Shown here piece after piece: positions 24,089 through 32,803 of a DNA stretch of 64,000 nucleotides; within the stretch, counting starts at the first letter, position 1; every line of letters begins with the position of its first letter. The stretch comes from Microbulbifer sp. TB1203 (lineage in GTDB: Bacteria; Pseudomonadota; Gammaproteobacteria; Pseudomonadales; Cellvibrionaceae): contig NZ_CP116899.1 in NCBI RefSeq assembly GCF_030997045.1, positions 496,001 through 560,000 on the forward strand, in the 5' to 3' direction. The notes under the pieces were generated by a model. That model did no database searches. It saw only the letters and a program-made list of their open reading frames with translations, and was not told the origin of the DNA. The position numbers and the translations under genes were made by a program.

Positions 24089-24406
24089 GTGAAATCAGTT
24101 AGCGTTGCACTTCGGCCAACTTCTGTTGTGTTGGCATTGTTACTCAGTCTCTCCGCGGCGCCGCTGCATGCGGAACTGATAGACGGCTCCGTTCGGTATC
24201 AGGCGGAGTTCCTCCGGGTGCAAAGTAACGGCATTTCCCGCGACCAGGCGGCGGAAATAGTCAAGCGCCGCTACGGAGGCAAGATACTGGCGATTTCCGA
24301 AGTGCAGAAAGGTGGCCGCAGCCTGTACCGCATCAAGGGCCTGTCCGACAAGAGCCAGGTGTATGTGGTCTATGTGGATAAACAGAGTGGGCGTATTTCA
24401 CGCTAA
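24089..24406 (+). CDS. Secreted PepSY-domain protein
   Basis: The 105-residue product starts at a GTG with AGGAG upstream. It has a signal peptide (VVLALLLSLSAAPLHA) and one PepSY domain: ISRDQAAEIVKRRYGGKILA with the following YRIKGL and VYVVYVDKQSGRI strands. PepSY proteins are periplasmic modulators of proteases or sensor kinases. It lies 19 bases before the response-regulator gene, so it probably belongs to the same operon and could feed back on the kinase. Confidence 0.75.
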   Translation: MKSVSVALRPTSVVLALLLSLSAAPLHAELIDGSVRYQAEFLRVQSNGISRDQAAEIVKRRYGGKILAISEVQKGGRSLYRIKGLSDKSQVYVVYVDKQSGRISR

Positions 24407-24425
24407 ACAGGCGAGGTAGACAGCG

Positions 24426-25100
24426 ATGCGGGCACTGCTGGTAGAAGACGAACAGGTACTGCGCCAACAACTGGCCGCTTCCCTGCGCGAAGCGGGCTAC
24501 ACCGTGGATGAGGCGCCGGACGGAGAGGAGGCGCTCTATCTGGGCCGGGAATACCCCTACGATATCGCGGTGTTGGATCTGGGCCTGCCCAAGCTGGACG
24601 GCATCCAGGTGATCGAAACCCTGCGCGGAGAGGGCAGGCACTTTCCCATCCTGATCCTCACCGCCCGCGGTCACTGGCAGGAGCGGGTGCGCGGCCTGGA
24701 GGCGGGTGGCGACGACTACCTGGTAAAACCCTTCCACACCGAGGAACTGCTGGCGCGCCTCAATGCGCTGGTGCGCCGCTCCGCCGGCTTTTCCTCTCCG
24801 GCGATCAAGGCCGGTCCCATTGTGTTGGACACCAGCGCCCAGCGGGTGACGGTCAACGACAAAGAACTTGAGCTTACTTCTTACGAGTACAAGGTACTGG
24901 AATACCTGATGCTGCACCCGGACGAAGTGGTATCCAAAACCGTTCTCACCGAACATATCTACGAACAGGACTGCGACCGCGACAGCAATGTGATCGAGGT
25001 GTTTATCGGCCGCCTGCGCAAGAAGTTCGACGCTGCCGGGCAGATCAAGCCCATCGAAACCCTGCGCGGGCGCGGCTACCGTTTCCTGATACCGGAATAG
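24426..25100 (+). CDS. OmpR/PhoP-family response regulator
   Basis: The 224-residue protein has a receiver domain with the acidic pocket EDE (residues 8-10), phosphoacceptor Asp51 (LDLGLPKLDG), Thr79 and Lys101 (YLVKPF). A winged-helix DNA-binding domain follows (LTSYEYKVLEYLMLHPDEVV, then VIEVFIGRLRKK and TLRGRGYRF). Overall it resembles PhoP of pseudomonads. The cognate kinase starts 15 bases downstream. Likely role is regulation of envelope genes in response to divalent cations or peptides, by analogy only. Confidence 0.85.
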   Translation: MRALLVEDEQVLRQQLAASLREAGYTVDEAPDGEEALYLGREYPYDIAVLDLGLPKLDGIQVIETLRGEGRHFPILILTARGHWQERVRGLEAGGDDYLVKPFHTEELLARLNALVRRSAGFSSPAIKAGPIVLDTSAQRVTVNDKELELTSYEYKVLEYLMLHPDEVVSKTVLTEHIYEQDCDRDSNVIEVFIGRLRKKFDAAGQIKPIETLRGRGYRFLIPE

Positions 25101-25115
25101 CGGGACGTTTACCGC

Positions 25116-26465
25116 GTGCTCTCCTCCTGGCTCCACTCCCTCAAAGGTCGCCTGACTCTCGTCACCACTTTAATGTTGCTGGTGTTCCTGGTACTGATCT
25201 CCGGGGTGTTGGAGCACGCCTATCGCAGCTCCCTGGACGAGGCCAAGGCTCGGGAACTCCAGCTGCATGTGTACACCCTGCTGGCGGTGGCGGAGCCGGA
25301 CGACGGCGGTTTGAGATTTCCCCCGGTGCTGCCGGAGGAGCGTTTCAACCAGCCGGACTCCGGCCTGATCGGCGCGGTGATCGATGAGCAGGGCCGGGTA
25401 ATCTGGCGCTCCGCCTCGGCCCTTACTCTGCCGCAACTGCCCAGCAGATCGCTGCCCCAGGGACGCGAGGTATACACCCGTCTGGAATTGCAGGGGGTGG
25501 AGGATGTCCAGTACAGCAGTTTTCTCCAGGGCGTGGCCTGGGGGCTGGACAACGAACAGCGGTTTACCTTTGTGGTACTGGAAGACGCGGCGCCGCTGGC
25601 GGCGCAGGTGGAGCAGTTCCGCTCCACCATCTGGCGCTGGCTGGGCCTGGGGGCGCTGCTGCTGGTACTGCTGCAGTGGCTGGTATTGCGTTGGGGCCTG
25701 GCGCCGCTGCGCTCGGTGGCGAGTGCGCTGCACAGAATGCAGCAGGGGGGGAGCGACACCCTGCAGGGAGATTTTCCCCGCGAACTCAAACCCCTTACCG
25801 ACAACCTCAACCTGCTGATTGAAAACGAGCGCCGCCAGCGGGAAAAGACCCGGCACACCATGGCGGATCTGGCCCACAGCCTGAAAACACCGCTGGCAGT
25901 GATGAAGGGATTGAATTTTTCCCGCGATCCGCGCGCCGCCTATACCAGCCTGATCGAGCAGGTGCAGCGTATGGACAGCATTATCAGCTACCAGCTGCAG
26001 CGCGCGGTGGCCAGTTCGCCAAAATCTATTTTGCGCGGTGTGCCGGTGGCGCCGCTGGTGGGGAAAATTCTCGACGCGCTGGAAAAAGTCTATCGCGAAA
26101 AACCCGCGGAAGTGCAGTTGCAGTGCAGCGAGGATACGCTGTTCTACGGTGACGAGGGCGACCTGATGGAACTCCTCGGCAACCTGCTGGACAACGGCTA
26201 CAAGTACGGTGTCGGCAAGCTGGATGTGGATATCCGCAATGGCGACGACGGGCGCCAGCTGCAACTTCGCGTCGTCGACAACGGCCCCGGTATCGACGAG
26301 GAGCAATGGCAGCAGGTCACCCGTCGCGGCGTGCGCGCCGACCAGCAGCAGCCGGGGCAGGGCATTGGCCTGGCGGTGGTGATGGATATCGTCGAGAGCT
26401 ACCAGGGTGAGATTTCCGCGAAATCCCTGCCCGAAGGCGGCACTGAAATCGAGGTGATTTTGTAG
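25116..26465 (+). CDS. PhoQ-like sensor histidine kinase
   Basis: The 449-residue kinase has two transmembrane helices (about residues 14-34 and 172-192) around a periplasmic sensor of about 135 residues, then a HAMP-like linker. The H-box is DLAHSLKTPLAVMKG, the N-box LGNLLDNGYKYG, and the G-boxes are VVDNGPGID and GQGIGLAVV. The sensor contains acidic stretches (EPDDGG, LPEE) as in PhoQ-type sensors, but I cannot assign a ligand. It starts at GTG with a weak ribosome site and should be co-expressed with the regulator. Confidence 0.82.
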   Translation: MLSSWLHSLKGRLTLVTTLMLLVFLVLISGVLEHAYRSSLDEAKARELQLHVYTLLAVAEPDDGGLRFPPVLPEERFNQPDSGLIGAVIDEQGRVIWRSASALTLPQLPSRSLPQGREVYTRLELQGVEDVQYSSFLQGVAWGLDNEQRFTFVVLEDAAPLAAQVEQFRSTIWRWLGLGALLLVLLQWLVLRWGLAPLRSVASALHRMQQGGSDTLQGDFPRELKPLTDNLNLLIENERRQREKTRHTMADLAHSLKTPLAVMKGLNFSRDPRAAYTSLIEQVQRMDSIISYQLQRAVASSPKSILRGVPVAPLVGKILDALEKVYREKPAEVQLQCSEDTLFYGDEGDLMELLGNLLDNGYKYGVGKLDVDIRNGDDGRQLQLRVVDNGPGIDEEQWQQVTRRGVRADQQQPGQGIGLAVVMDIVESYQGEISAKSLPEGGTEIEVIL

Positions 26466-26537
26466 GAGCGGCCGTTGGCCGCGACCGGGCTCGCTTCGTA
26501 GTGGAAACCGATCGCGGCCAACGGCTGCTCCTACAGG
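26461..26537. repeat. Palindromic REP-like element between convergent genes
   Basis: Two arms of about 25 bases (core TAGGAGCGGCCGTTGGCCGC and its inverted partner ending in GCTCCTAC) surround a short spacer. It lies between the convergent kinase and exporter genes and may act as a bidirectional terminator. Related elements occur at 51768-51832 and 63522-63586. Confidence 0.7.
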
Positions 26538-27448
26538 GGGATTTTTTCCCGCTCAAACCGCAAGCGCCACTGTCCGATCACTCTCAGCCCACCCAGCGAA
26601 ACCGTATTCCCCAGCAGCACCAGAAACAGCCCGCCAAAACTCAACGCGGTCCACTGATAGCCTTCGAACCAGGCGGAAAAGCTCAGCGCCACTATCGGGA
26701 ACAGCACCGTGGCGTAGGCGGCGCGGTTGGCGCCGATGCGGCCCACCAGGCTCAGGTAGGCGGTGAAGCCCAGGATCGAGCCGGGGACTGCCAGGTAGAG
26801 CAGGCTGCCCAGATAGAGCGGGCTGGTGTCCAGTTTCCAGGGTGTGCCGCTGGCCACAATGCAGGCGAGCAGTATCAACGCGCCGTAGTTCATCGCGTAG
26901 GCGTTGCAGGTCCAGGGTTTGAGCCCCCTCCTGGCGTGCCGCACCGAAACCATATTGCCCAGGGAGAAAAAGTAGGTGCCCAGCACCGACAGGCCCAGCC
27001 CCAGGGCGGCGGTCCTATCGAAGTTGCCGCCGGCGATACTGTCCCAGAACAGCGATATCAGGCCGGCGATACCCAGTGCCGCGGCCAGGTAGACACCGCG
27101 CTCGGCGCGCTCTCCCCACAACAGCCGGCTGTTCAGTGCGTTGAACAGCACCGCTGCGGAAAACACCACCGAAATCAACCCACTGACGATGTACTGGCTG
27201 GCAGTGTAGAAACAGATAAAATTCAGCGAGAAAAGACAGCCGCCCTGCAGCACAAAGAAGCCGTGATCCCGCAGCGTGGTTTTCTGCACCCCGCGCAGCA
27301 GCATGAGTGCAGGCAGGAACAGCAGGCCGGCGATCGCGAAGCGGTAAAACGCCGAGACCAGCACCGGTACCTCTCCCATCTGGAAGTGAATGGCGATCCA
27401 GGTGGTGCCCCAGAGCAATACCGTGCTGGCGTAGAGAAACAGGTTCAT
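26531..27448 (-). CDS. EamA-family (DMT) transporter
   Basis: The 305-residue protein has about ten hydrophobic helices in two EamA repeats, the first opening with LFLYASTVLLWGTTWIAIHF and the second near AALGLGLSVLGTYFFSLGN. The family exports amino acids, metabolites or drugs; the substrate cannot be told from sequence. It is divergent from an AraC-type regulator 148 bases away, which probably controls it. Its 3' end overlaps the palindromic element. Confidence 0.8.
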   Translation of the reverse strand: MNLFLYASTVLLWGTTWIAIHFQMGEVPVLVSAFYRFAIAGLLFLPALMLLRGVQKTTLRDHGFFVLQGGCLFSLNFICFYTASQYIVSGLISVVFSAAVLFNALNSRLLWGERAERGVYLAAALGIAGLISLFWDSIAGGNFDRTAALGLGLSVLGTYFFSLGNMVSVRHARRGLKPWTCNAYAMNYGALILLACIVASGTPWKLDTSPLYLGSLLYLAVPGSILGFTAYLSLVGRIGANRAAYATVLFPIVALSFSAWFEGYQWTALSFGGLFLVLLGNTVSLGGLRVIGQWRLRFEREKIPL

Positions 27449-27596
27449 GGGTGACTCCGTGATACTGCGAATGGATGGGCAGCATAGGGAGGAGCGCCTG
27501 GGGAATCGCGCAGGATATTGCGGTGCTTAGCAGATTCTTGCGGTTTTTATCGGCGGGGAATTGTCCGGGGGCGTTTTTCACAGTAGCTTGGCCCCT

Positions 27597-28463
27597 ATGA
27601 GCAGAGCAGTGACAACCACCGTTAGCGAGACACTGGATGGCGCCGGCGCCCGCCGCCTGAATCACTGTGTCCTGAATCGGGATCTGTCCCTGGCCCTGTG
27701 GGGCAACCGCGAAGTCCGCGTGGCCTACCACCAGGTGGCACACCACACCCTCAGCCTGTACCTGCGCGGCGGCTACCGCACCCGGCGGCTGGATGCGGAA
27801 CACGGCTTCGGCGCCCCTGGCAAACTCTGCTTGATGCCGGCCACCAGCGATTCCGTTTGGGAAGTGGGCCAGTACCAAGAATTTGTTCACCTGTATATTT
27901 CCGACGCCGGCTTGAGGCACTTCGCCTTGGAGTCCTTCGACTACGATCCGCGCCGGGTGGAGATTCCCGACCTGACCTTCTTCGAGCACCCGCGAATCAA
28001 TGCCGCCTGCAAAGCGCTGCTGCAGACACCGTGGGTGGAGGGGGGCGAACGCCTGCAATTGCAGCAAGGCACCTACGAACTGATGGGGCAACTGATCCGC
28101 AGCTTTGTGCAGCCGCGCTCGGCGAACGGACCCCTGAAAGGCGGCCTGAGCGGCCGCCAGCTCAGCCGCGCGCGGGACTATATCCAGGCGAATTTCGGCG
28201 GTGAGCTGCAACTGGACCAACTGGCACAGGCCGCCGGCCTCAGCCGCTACCATTTCGCGCGCATGTTCAAGCTGAGCACCGGGCTGACCCCGCACCAGTA
28301 TGTGAACAAGGTGCGGGTACAGCGCGGGCGGGAAATGCTGGAGGCGGGCTTGCCGCAGGCGGAGGTGGCGGTGCTCTGTGGTTTCTCCCACCAGAGCCAT
28401 TTTGCCGCACACTTCAAACGGTATCTCGGGGTGACGCCGGGGCAGTATCTGCGGAGTCTCTGA
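27597..28463 (+). CDS. AraC-family transcriptional regulator
   Basis: From the ATG at 27597 the protein has 288 residues; an upstream in-frame start at 27561 is less likely. The N-terminal half is a cupin-like effector domain. The C-terminal half has two HTH motifs of the AraC family (LDQLAQAAGLSRYHFARMFK and the VAVLCGFSHQSHFAAHFKRY segment) followed by GVTPGQYL. It is divergent from the EamA exporter and most likely regulates it. I see no clue to the ligand. Confidence 0.82.
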   Translation: MSRAVTTTVSETLDGAGARRLNHCVLNRDLSLALWGNREVRVAYHQVAHHTLSLYLRGGYRTRRLDAEHGFGAPGKLCLMPATSDSVWEVGQYQEFVHLYISDAGLRHFALESFDYDPRRVEIPDLTFFEHPRINAACKALLQTPWVEGGERLQLQQGTYELMGQLIRSFVQPRSANGPLKGGLSGRQLSRARDYIQANFGGELQLDQLAQAAGLSRYHFARMFKLSTGLTPHQYVNKVRVQRGREMLEAGLPQAEVAVLCGFSHQSHFAAHFKRYLGVTPGQYLRSL

Positions 28464-28711
28464 GAGCCTATTTGAAGTCTTCAAAGATTCGGTCTCAGTG
28501 CGGGGCCGGGCGGGGTGCTCGGGGCCGGGCGGGGTGCTGCTTTCCGGGACACGCTGTGAATACGTCCCTGTACGCTCGTAATCGGCATCCATGCCTCATA
28601 CGGTCCCGGAAAGCAGCACCCCACCCGGCCCTGGAGAGTTTCGTGCAAGAGTCCAAACAGGCTCTTAGGATTCCCGGAGACGCATCCCAACCTATGGGAA
28701 GTCTCTGGCCT
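28464..28711. repeat. Long inverted repeat (28-bp arms) of a dispersed family
   Basis: Arms at 28523-28550 and 28603-28630 (GGTGCTGCTTTCCGGGAC against GTCCCGGAAAGCAGCACC, extended to 28 bases with one mismatch) enclose about 50 bases. The left arm is partly duplicated just upstream (28503-28519). The preceding sequence (TTTGAAGTCTTCAAAGATTC) resembles 49826-49846, so the element belongs to a dispersed family. No gene is supported here. Confidence 0.65.
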
Positions 28712-29779
28712 TTACTCAGCAGCGGCTCCCGCGGACTCCAGCGCGCTGCCCCCGCGTCCTGGCACCACCTGTTCCCACAGGCTGTTGGCCAGTTCTGCGG
28801 GTGTCTGTCGGCGGCCGTCGGCGATCCAGCGCACTATCTCGCCAGCCACATCCGGCCACTGGATGCGCACCCCGGCGGGATCGTTGTCCAGCCAGTCGCG
28901 AATCGCAGCGGCGTCCACCCGCTCCACCACTCTGGCCAGTTGTAGTTCGCGCAAGGCGCAGGCATTGGCCTCCTGCTCGAACTGGCCGGCCAAGGGGCGG
29001 GTCAGGATGGGCTTGCCCAGGGCCAGGGTTTCCGCAATCAGCTCGAAACCGGAGTTGCAGATCACCGCGTGCGCATCGGCCAGGTCCTGTTGAAAGCCGT
29101 CTGTGGAGGGGGCCTTGAGTTGGATATTCTCCGCCGCGGGCAGGTCCACCGGGGCGCCGTAAACGATAAACCGTTCCGGCAGCTGTGCCAGTTCCCCCAG
29201 CATCGGGCCATGGTGTTCGAAGGGCAGGTACACCAGAATGTGCCCGCCGCTGCCGGGCAGCCCGTGGGGCTGGGCGATGGGCGGCAGTATCGGGTGGCCG
29301 AAGTGATACCAGTGCATGCCCAGGCTGCTCTGCACCGGCGCGAAGACGCGCATAACCGCCCGCGGCAGCCACCGATAGCGCGGCGCCGGGATCGGGAAAT
29401 TGAATGCGTATTGGTGCCCCAGGCCCAGGCTGGGCCTGCGTCTGCGCCTGGCGGCCCAGGCGGTGACCGGCTCAAAATCGCTGATCACCAGGTCGAAATC
29501 GTCCACCGGCAGTTCGCGGATATCCCGCAGCAGCCGGCGCAGATGCAGTTGCCTGGTGGTGGCGATGCCGTCCAGCTGGCCTTCCCGGTGCACGAAGGTC
29601 AGGCCCTCGCGCCACCAGTAGTCGCCAAAGGCTTCCATACAGAACAGTTTGTCGGGGTCGCGGCCGGAGAACAGCCATTGGACTTCCAGGTCCGGGTGAT
29701 TTTGCAGCGCACCGGCCATGGCGCGAGCTCGGGAGATATGGCCGTTGCCGGTACCCTGCACTCCATAGAGTATTTTCAC
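28712..29779 (-). CDS. Glycosyltransferase-like protein, MJ1255/VC2487 family
   Basis: From a GTG at 29779 the protein has 355 residues. It begins KILYGVQGTGNGHISRARAM, the GT-B N-terminal pattern of the MJ1255/VC2487 group, and has the C-terminal nucleotide-sugar pattern VICNSGFELIAETLALGKPI followed by FEQEANA. These proteins are thought to transfer sugars in cell-surface polysaccharide or lipid synthesis. The GTG overlaps the stop of the PAP2 phosphatase gene, so the pair is translationally coupled. A longer ATG start at 29794 is possible. Confidence 0.75.
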   Translation of the reverse strand: MKILYGVQGTGNGHISRARAMAGALQNHPDLEVQWLFSGRDPDKLFCMEAFGDYWWREGLTFVHREGQLDGIATTRQLHLRRLLRDIRELPVDDFDLVISDFEPVTAWAARRRRRPSLGLGHQYAFNFPIPAPRYRWLPRAVMRVFAPVQSSLGMHWYHFGHPILPPIAQPHGLPGSGGHILVYLPFEHHGPMLGELAQLPERFIVYGAPVDLPAAENIQLKAPSTDGFQQDLADAHAVICNSGFELIAETLALGKPILTRPLAGQFEQEANACALRELQLARVVERVDAAAIRDWLDNDPAGVRIQWPDVAGEIVRWIADGRRQTPAELANSLWEQVVPGRGGSALESAGAAAE

Positions 29780-30306
29780 AAAAAGGCTCCGCAAATTAGC
29801 AGGCCGACGCTGGTTCCAAGGGCGGCGCCGGCACAGACATCAGTGGGAAAATGTACGCCCAGGCCCACGCGTGAGGTGCCCACGCCCGCGGCCCAAAAAT
29901 AGCCTAGCAGCCACAGCGGACTACCGGCCTGGGAGAGCAGGGTGATGAACAGAAAGGCGCCGGAAGTGTGTCCGGAAGGCAGGCTGAAGCGGTCGTGGGC
30001 GACAATGACTGAACGCATGCCGGGAATCGCCTGGGGCGGGCGCAGTCGCCGCGTGGTGTTCTTGATGGTCCAATAGAGGGAGCGCTCCACCGCGTAGGCG
30101 GTGCCGCAAAGGTAGAAAAATTGGACTGCAGCCGCCCCGGTGCTGGCCAGCGCCACGATCAGGGGGGAGATCAGGTAGAGCCAGCCGTCCGCGGATTTCG
30201 ACAGCCACAGGTAGCGTTTGCGCGACGCCGGCCGCATCGCCCGCTCCGCCATATGCAGTACCAGGGATACGTCCAGGCTTTTCAGAGTGACAGGTAAGCT
30301 TCGCAT
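29776..30306 (-). CDS. PAP2-family membrane phosphatase
   Basis: The 176-residue membrane protein carries the three PAP2 motifs: K-x6-RP (KNTTRRLRP), PSGH (SLPSGHTSGA) and SRxxxxxHFPTD (SRVGLGVHFPTDV). About four to five hydrophobic helices are visible. Such enzymes dephosphorylate lipid phosphates, for example undecaprenyl pyrophosphate or phosphatidate. Coupling to a glycosyltransferase suggests a role in glycolipid or surface-glycan metabolism. Confidence 0.82.
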   Translation of the reverse strand: MRSLPVTLKSLDVSLVLHMAERAMRPASRKRYLWLSKSADGWLYLISPLIVALASTGAAAVQFFYLCGTAYAVERSLYWTIKNTTRRLRPPQAIPGMRSVIVAHDRFSLPSGHTSGAFLFITLLSQAGSPLWLLGYFWAAGVGTSRVGLGVHFPTDVCAGAALGTSVGLLICGAFL

Positions 30307-30370
30307 GGGGCCAAGGTACGAAGCTTGTATTGCGCGGAATTGACCGAATTATGTCAGGTTTGTGAAATGT

Positions 30371-30482
30371 CGGGACTCGGGAAAGAATACCGGAGCCTGA
30401 TGCGAAGGCCCTGATGCCGGGAGCCGTTCGAGAGACGATTGCCGATGAGGCTGTTGAACGAACGGCTACCGGCAGCAGGGCC
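30371..30482. repeat. Dispersed ~110-bp repeat with internal hairpin
   Basis: This stretch matches 57748-57863 with only a few differences. Both copies contain a 14-bp stem (CCGGGAGCCGTTCG and its partner; perfect in the second copy, one mismatch here). It fills most of the intergenic region between the PAP2 gene and the oxidoreductase gene. At 30532-30552 there is also half of another palindrome whose full form is at 55164-55218. Confidence 0.75.
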
Positions 30483-30566
30483 GCCGGGGGGCCTCGCCTT
30501 CGGGACTCGGGACTCGGACTCGGGCGGGCCTGTAGGGTGCGCCGTGCGCACCGGGTGCCCATAGGT

Positions 30567-31634
30567 TCAATCGATACCGATCTTGATCTGTCCGGAACCG
30601 GGCAGCCGCTCCACCAGTTCGTAGCCGCAGAGTTTCGACGGCGTAAAGTAGCCACCGGGCCCCTTGTAGTCGAGCAGGAATTCCATCACCGCCAGGGAGC
30701 CGTGCACCGTGACATCGTAACCGTTGGCGGTGACCACCCGGCCGATCTTGCGCTCGCCGCGGCGGTCGTGGCGTATTTCGCCCCAGATCCAGGTCTGCTG
30801 TTCCGCGCGCTTCTCCTCGCCGGGCCCGCGTACAGATTTGTCCACCTTGCGCTTGAGCCAGTCCTGCACCCACTGCTTGCGCAGCAGCCAGCGGAATTTG
30901 TTCATGCGCCGCATTTTTTTCGCGCGCCGCGGGCTCATGGGAATATACACGGCGATATTGGGAATCCCGGTGGAGTAGTAGGCGGTGGCCACGTCGCCCC
31001 ACGGAATCGAGACGGCGAATTTCTCTCCGCGACCGAAATCGACGGTGCGGCTGATTTCGGCGTGGCCGGTAATCTCGATCTCGCCGTTGCGCCTTATTGC
31101 ACTGCCGACGCCCAGGCTCTCGATGGAGGTCTTGGCGGTGCCGGGGCTGAGAGAGGAGTCAGAATCGAAACCCAGGCTCAGGTGGGTGGCGGTGGGAATC
31201 GCCTTGTGCAGCGCCGCCGCCAGGCAATCCGTGGGAATCACGTCGAAGCCGGTTCCCGGGCAGAGCACCACGCCCGCGGCTTTGGCTTCCGCATTCATGC
31301 TGTGGGCCAGTTGGTAGACCGACATTTCTCCAGTGATGTCCTGGTAGTGGGTGCGACTGGCGATACAGGCGAGCATCATGGGCTCGGCGGTGGCGGAGAA
31401 GGGCCCCGCGCAGTGGATCACCACGTCGATATCCCGCAGGGTGCGCTCCAGGGTTTCGCTGGAGTCGAGACCGACCGCCATGGCCGGCAGTCCCAATTCT
31501 TCCGCCAGCGGCTGCAGTTTTTGCGAACTGCGCCCCGCCAGCAGCGGGCGGTAGCCCTTGGCCACGGCTTCGCGGGCGATCAGCTCGCCGGTATAGCCGT
31601 AGGCGCCGTAGATCATTATTTTTTTATTGTTCAC
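30567..31634 (-). CDS. Saccharopine dehydrogenase-like NAD(P)-binding oxidoreductase
   Basis: The 355-residue protein opens with a Rossmann motif, MIYGAYGYTGELIAREAV, and continues with LLAGRSSQKLQ and VVIHCAGPFS. This is the pattern of saccharopine-dehydrogenase-like and trans-acting enoyl-reductase proteins. The substrate is not evident. It stands alone on the minus strand upstream of repeat sequences, with no associated pathway genes. Confidence 0.72.
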   Translation of the reverse strand: MNNKKIMIYGAYGYTGELIAREAVAKGYRPLLAGRSSQKLQPLAEELGLPAMAVGLDSSETLERTLRDIDVVIHCAGPFSATAEPMMLACIASRTHYQDITGEMSVYQLAHSMNAEAKAAGVVLCPGTGFDVIPTDCLAAALHKAIPTATHLSLGFDSDSSLSPGTAKTSIESLGVGSAIRRNGEIEITGHAEISRTVDFGRGEKFAVSIPWGDVATAYYSTGIPNIAVYIPMSPRRAKKMRRMNKFRWLLRKQWVQDWLKRKVDKSVRGPGEEKRAEQQTWIWGEIRHDRRGERKIGRVVTANGYDVTVHGSLAVMEFLLDYKGPGGYFTPSKLCGYELVERLPGSGQIKIGID

Positions 31635-31701
31635 CGATGAGAGGCCTTATCTGTTGGATCGGTTGACGGGGGTGCGGCAACATTAATGGCGCCCGGTCGC
31701 G

Positions 31702-31914
31702 CTAGTCAAATTCCTGTAACAGTTGGAAACGCGGCACCAGTTCGCCGTCCCTTTCCACTTTTTCCGCAAACATTTCCAGCGGTCGCACCCAGACGCCGTA
31801 GTCGCCGTACAGTGCGCGGTAGACCACCAGCCGCTCTCCGGTTTCGCTGTGAGTGGCCACTTCCATTACCTCGTAGCGCTCGCCTTTGTAGTGGCGATAG
31901 ATTCCGCGTTTCAT
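31702..31914 (-). CDS. DUF1653 protein
   Basis: This 70-residue protein begins MKRGIYRHYKGERYEVMEVA and contains VVYRALYGDYGVWVRPLEMF, the compact DUF1653 fold. The function is unknown. The ATG at 31914 was chosen because the domain starts there; a longer reading frame adds only low-complexity Arg/Gly residues. It lies 11 bases after the DUF3301 gene and probably forms a two-gene operon with it. Confidence 0.78.
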   Translation of the reverse strand: MKRGIYRHYKGERYEVMEVATHSETGERLVVYRALYGDYGVWVRPLEMFAEKVERDGELVPRFQLLQEFD

Positions 31915-31925
31915 CTGTGCTCCGT

Positions 31926-32246
31926 TCAGGCGAGGTGGTGGGGGGAAAGTTGTATCTGCGTTATGCGCCGCCCGTGCAGCACGGCGATCCCGGCGTAGCG
32001 GTGCTCGCCGGTGGAGGTGAACTCGAATTCGTAGCTGCGCTGCAGGCGCACCTGACCGCGGCTGTCGCGCTTGAGGCGGGTGCGCATCAGGGCCACGGTG
32101 TCGTCCAGCAACTGTACGCCCAGTTGCGCGCAGTGGCTGGCGGCGGCCCGGCGCACCTGTTCCTTGGCCGCCATGCCGGCCCATAGGTACCAGCCGGCGA
32201 GGATGAACAGGAACAGCCAGAAGAGATCGCTCAGTGAGTAGTACAT
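31926..32246 (-). CDS. DUF3301 membrane-anchored protein
   Basis: This 106-residue protein starts MYYSLSDLFWLFLFILAGWY, an N-terminal membrane helix, and continues with LGVQLLDDTVALMRTRLKRD and a C-terminal beta part (YEFEFTSTGEHRYAG), as expected for DUF3301. The longer frame to 32573 reads antisense through an SDR relic and is rejected. The cytoplasmic domain function is unknown. Confidence 0.72.
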   Translation of the reverse strand: MYYSLSDLFWLFLFILAGWYLWAGMAAKEQVRRAAASHCAQLGVQLLDDTVALMRTRLKRDSRGQVRLQRSYEFEFTSTGEHRYAGIAVLHGRRITQIQLSPHHLA

Positions 32247-32309
32247 TGACAGGTAGTTGCTATCATCGGGACGGCGCAAGAATACCACTGAAGGAGTCGT
32301 TATGCCCGG

Positions 32310-32468
32310 TACTATCCTTCGGGCTGGGTGCAGACGGATATGGGTGGGCCCAATGCGCTGATCTCCGCGGAGGAGAGCGTTGCCGGTTTGAAGAAAACCC
32401 TGCTCGCTGCCCACCTGGGCGGGAGTGGCCATTTTTTCAATTACGACGGCAGCGAGATTCCCTGGTAG
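32310..32468 (+). pseudogene. Short-chain dehydrogenase, C-terminal fragment
   Basis: The plus strand encodes SGWVQTDMGGPNALISAEES and ends HFFNYDGSEIPW with a stop at 32468. This is the typical C-terminus of a group of SDR oxidoreductases (PGWVQTDMGG... FYNYDG..PW). The Rossmann fold and catalytic Tyr-Lys are absent, and no start with a ribosome site precedes it. It is a relic of about 53 codons. Confidence 0.6.
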
Positions 32469-32628
32469 TCGCCCGGCATCGAGTAACCGGCGGGAGAGAG
32501 AGGTTTCTCGCCCAATTTTCTGGCAGATATCCAGTGCCCCCCATCCGGTATCGGTCCCCCGATACCGTTCCACTTTTCCCTGATCTATTCCCTCTGAAGG
32601 CGCTGTGCCTTGATAGTGGTTTTTTGTT

Positions 32629-32709
32629 GCAAATGAGAATTATTGGCGTGTAGAATGCGCAGCAATCGTTAATGAGAACGTTTTCTTTTTGATAATAGTT
32701 CTCAAGTTA
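32629..32709 (+). promoter_or_regulatory. Fur-box-like operator cluster before the siderophore operon
   Basis: Three overlapping AT-rich candidates resemble the 19-bp Fur consensus: GCAAATGAGAATTATTGGC (32629-32647, 13 of 19), GTTAATGAGAACGTTTTCT (32668-32686, about 12) and GATAATAGTTCTCAAGTTA (32691-32709, about 11). They lie 95-175 bases before the first siderophore gene, so repression by Fe-Fur is likely. Confidence 0.6.
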
Positions 32710-32803
32710 ACGTGAAGCCGCCTGGCGGGAAGAGCGCTGACAGCGCCGCCTCCGAAAGGCTGTAAAACCAATAACTCCCATTATCAAGCGTTTGGAGGGA
32801 TTC

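Noticed and set aside
27015..28592. 525-codon minus-strand frame across the AraC gene and exporter promoter
   Set aside because: It is antisense to the AraC regulator and out of frame with the exporter, with no domain.
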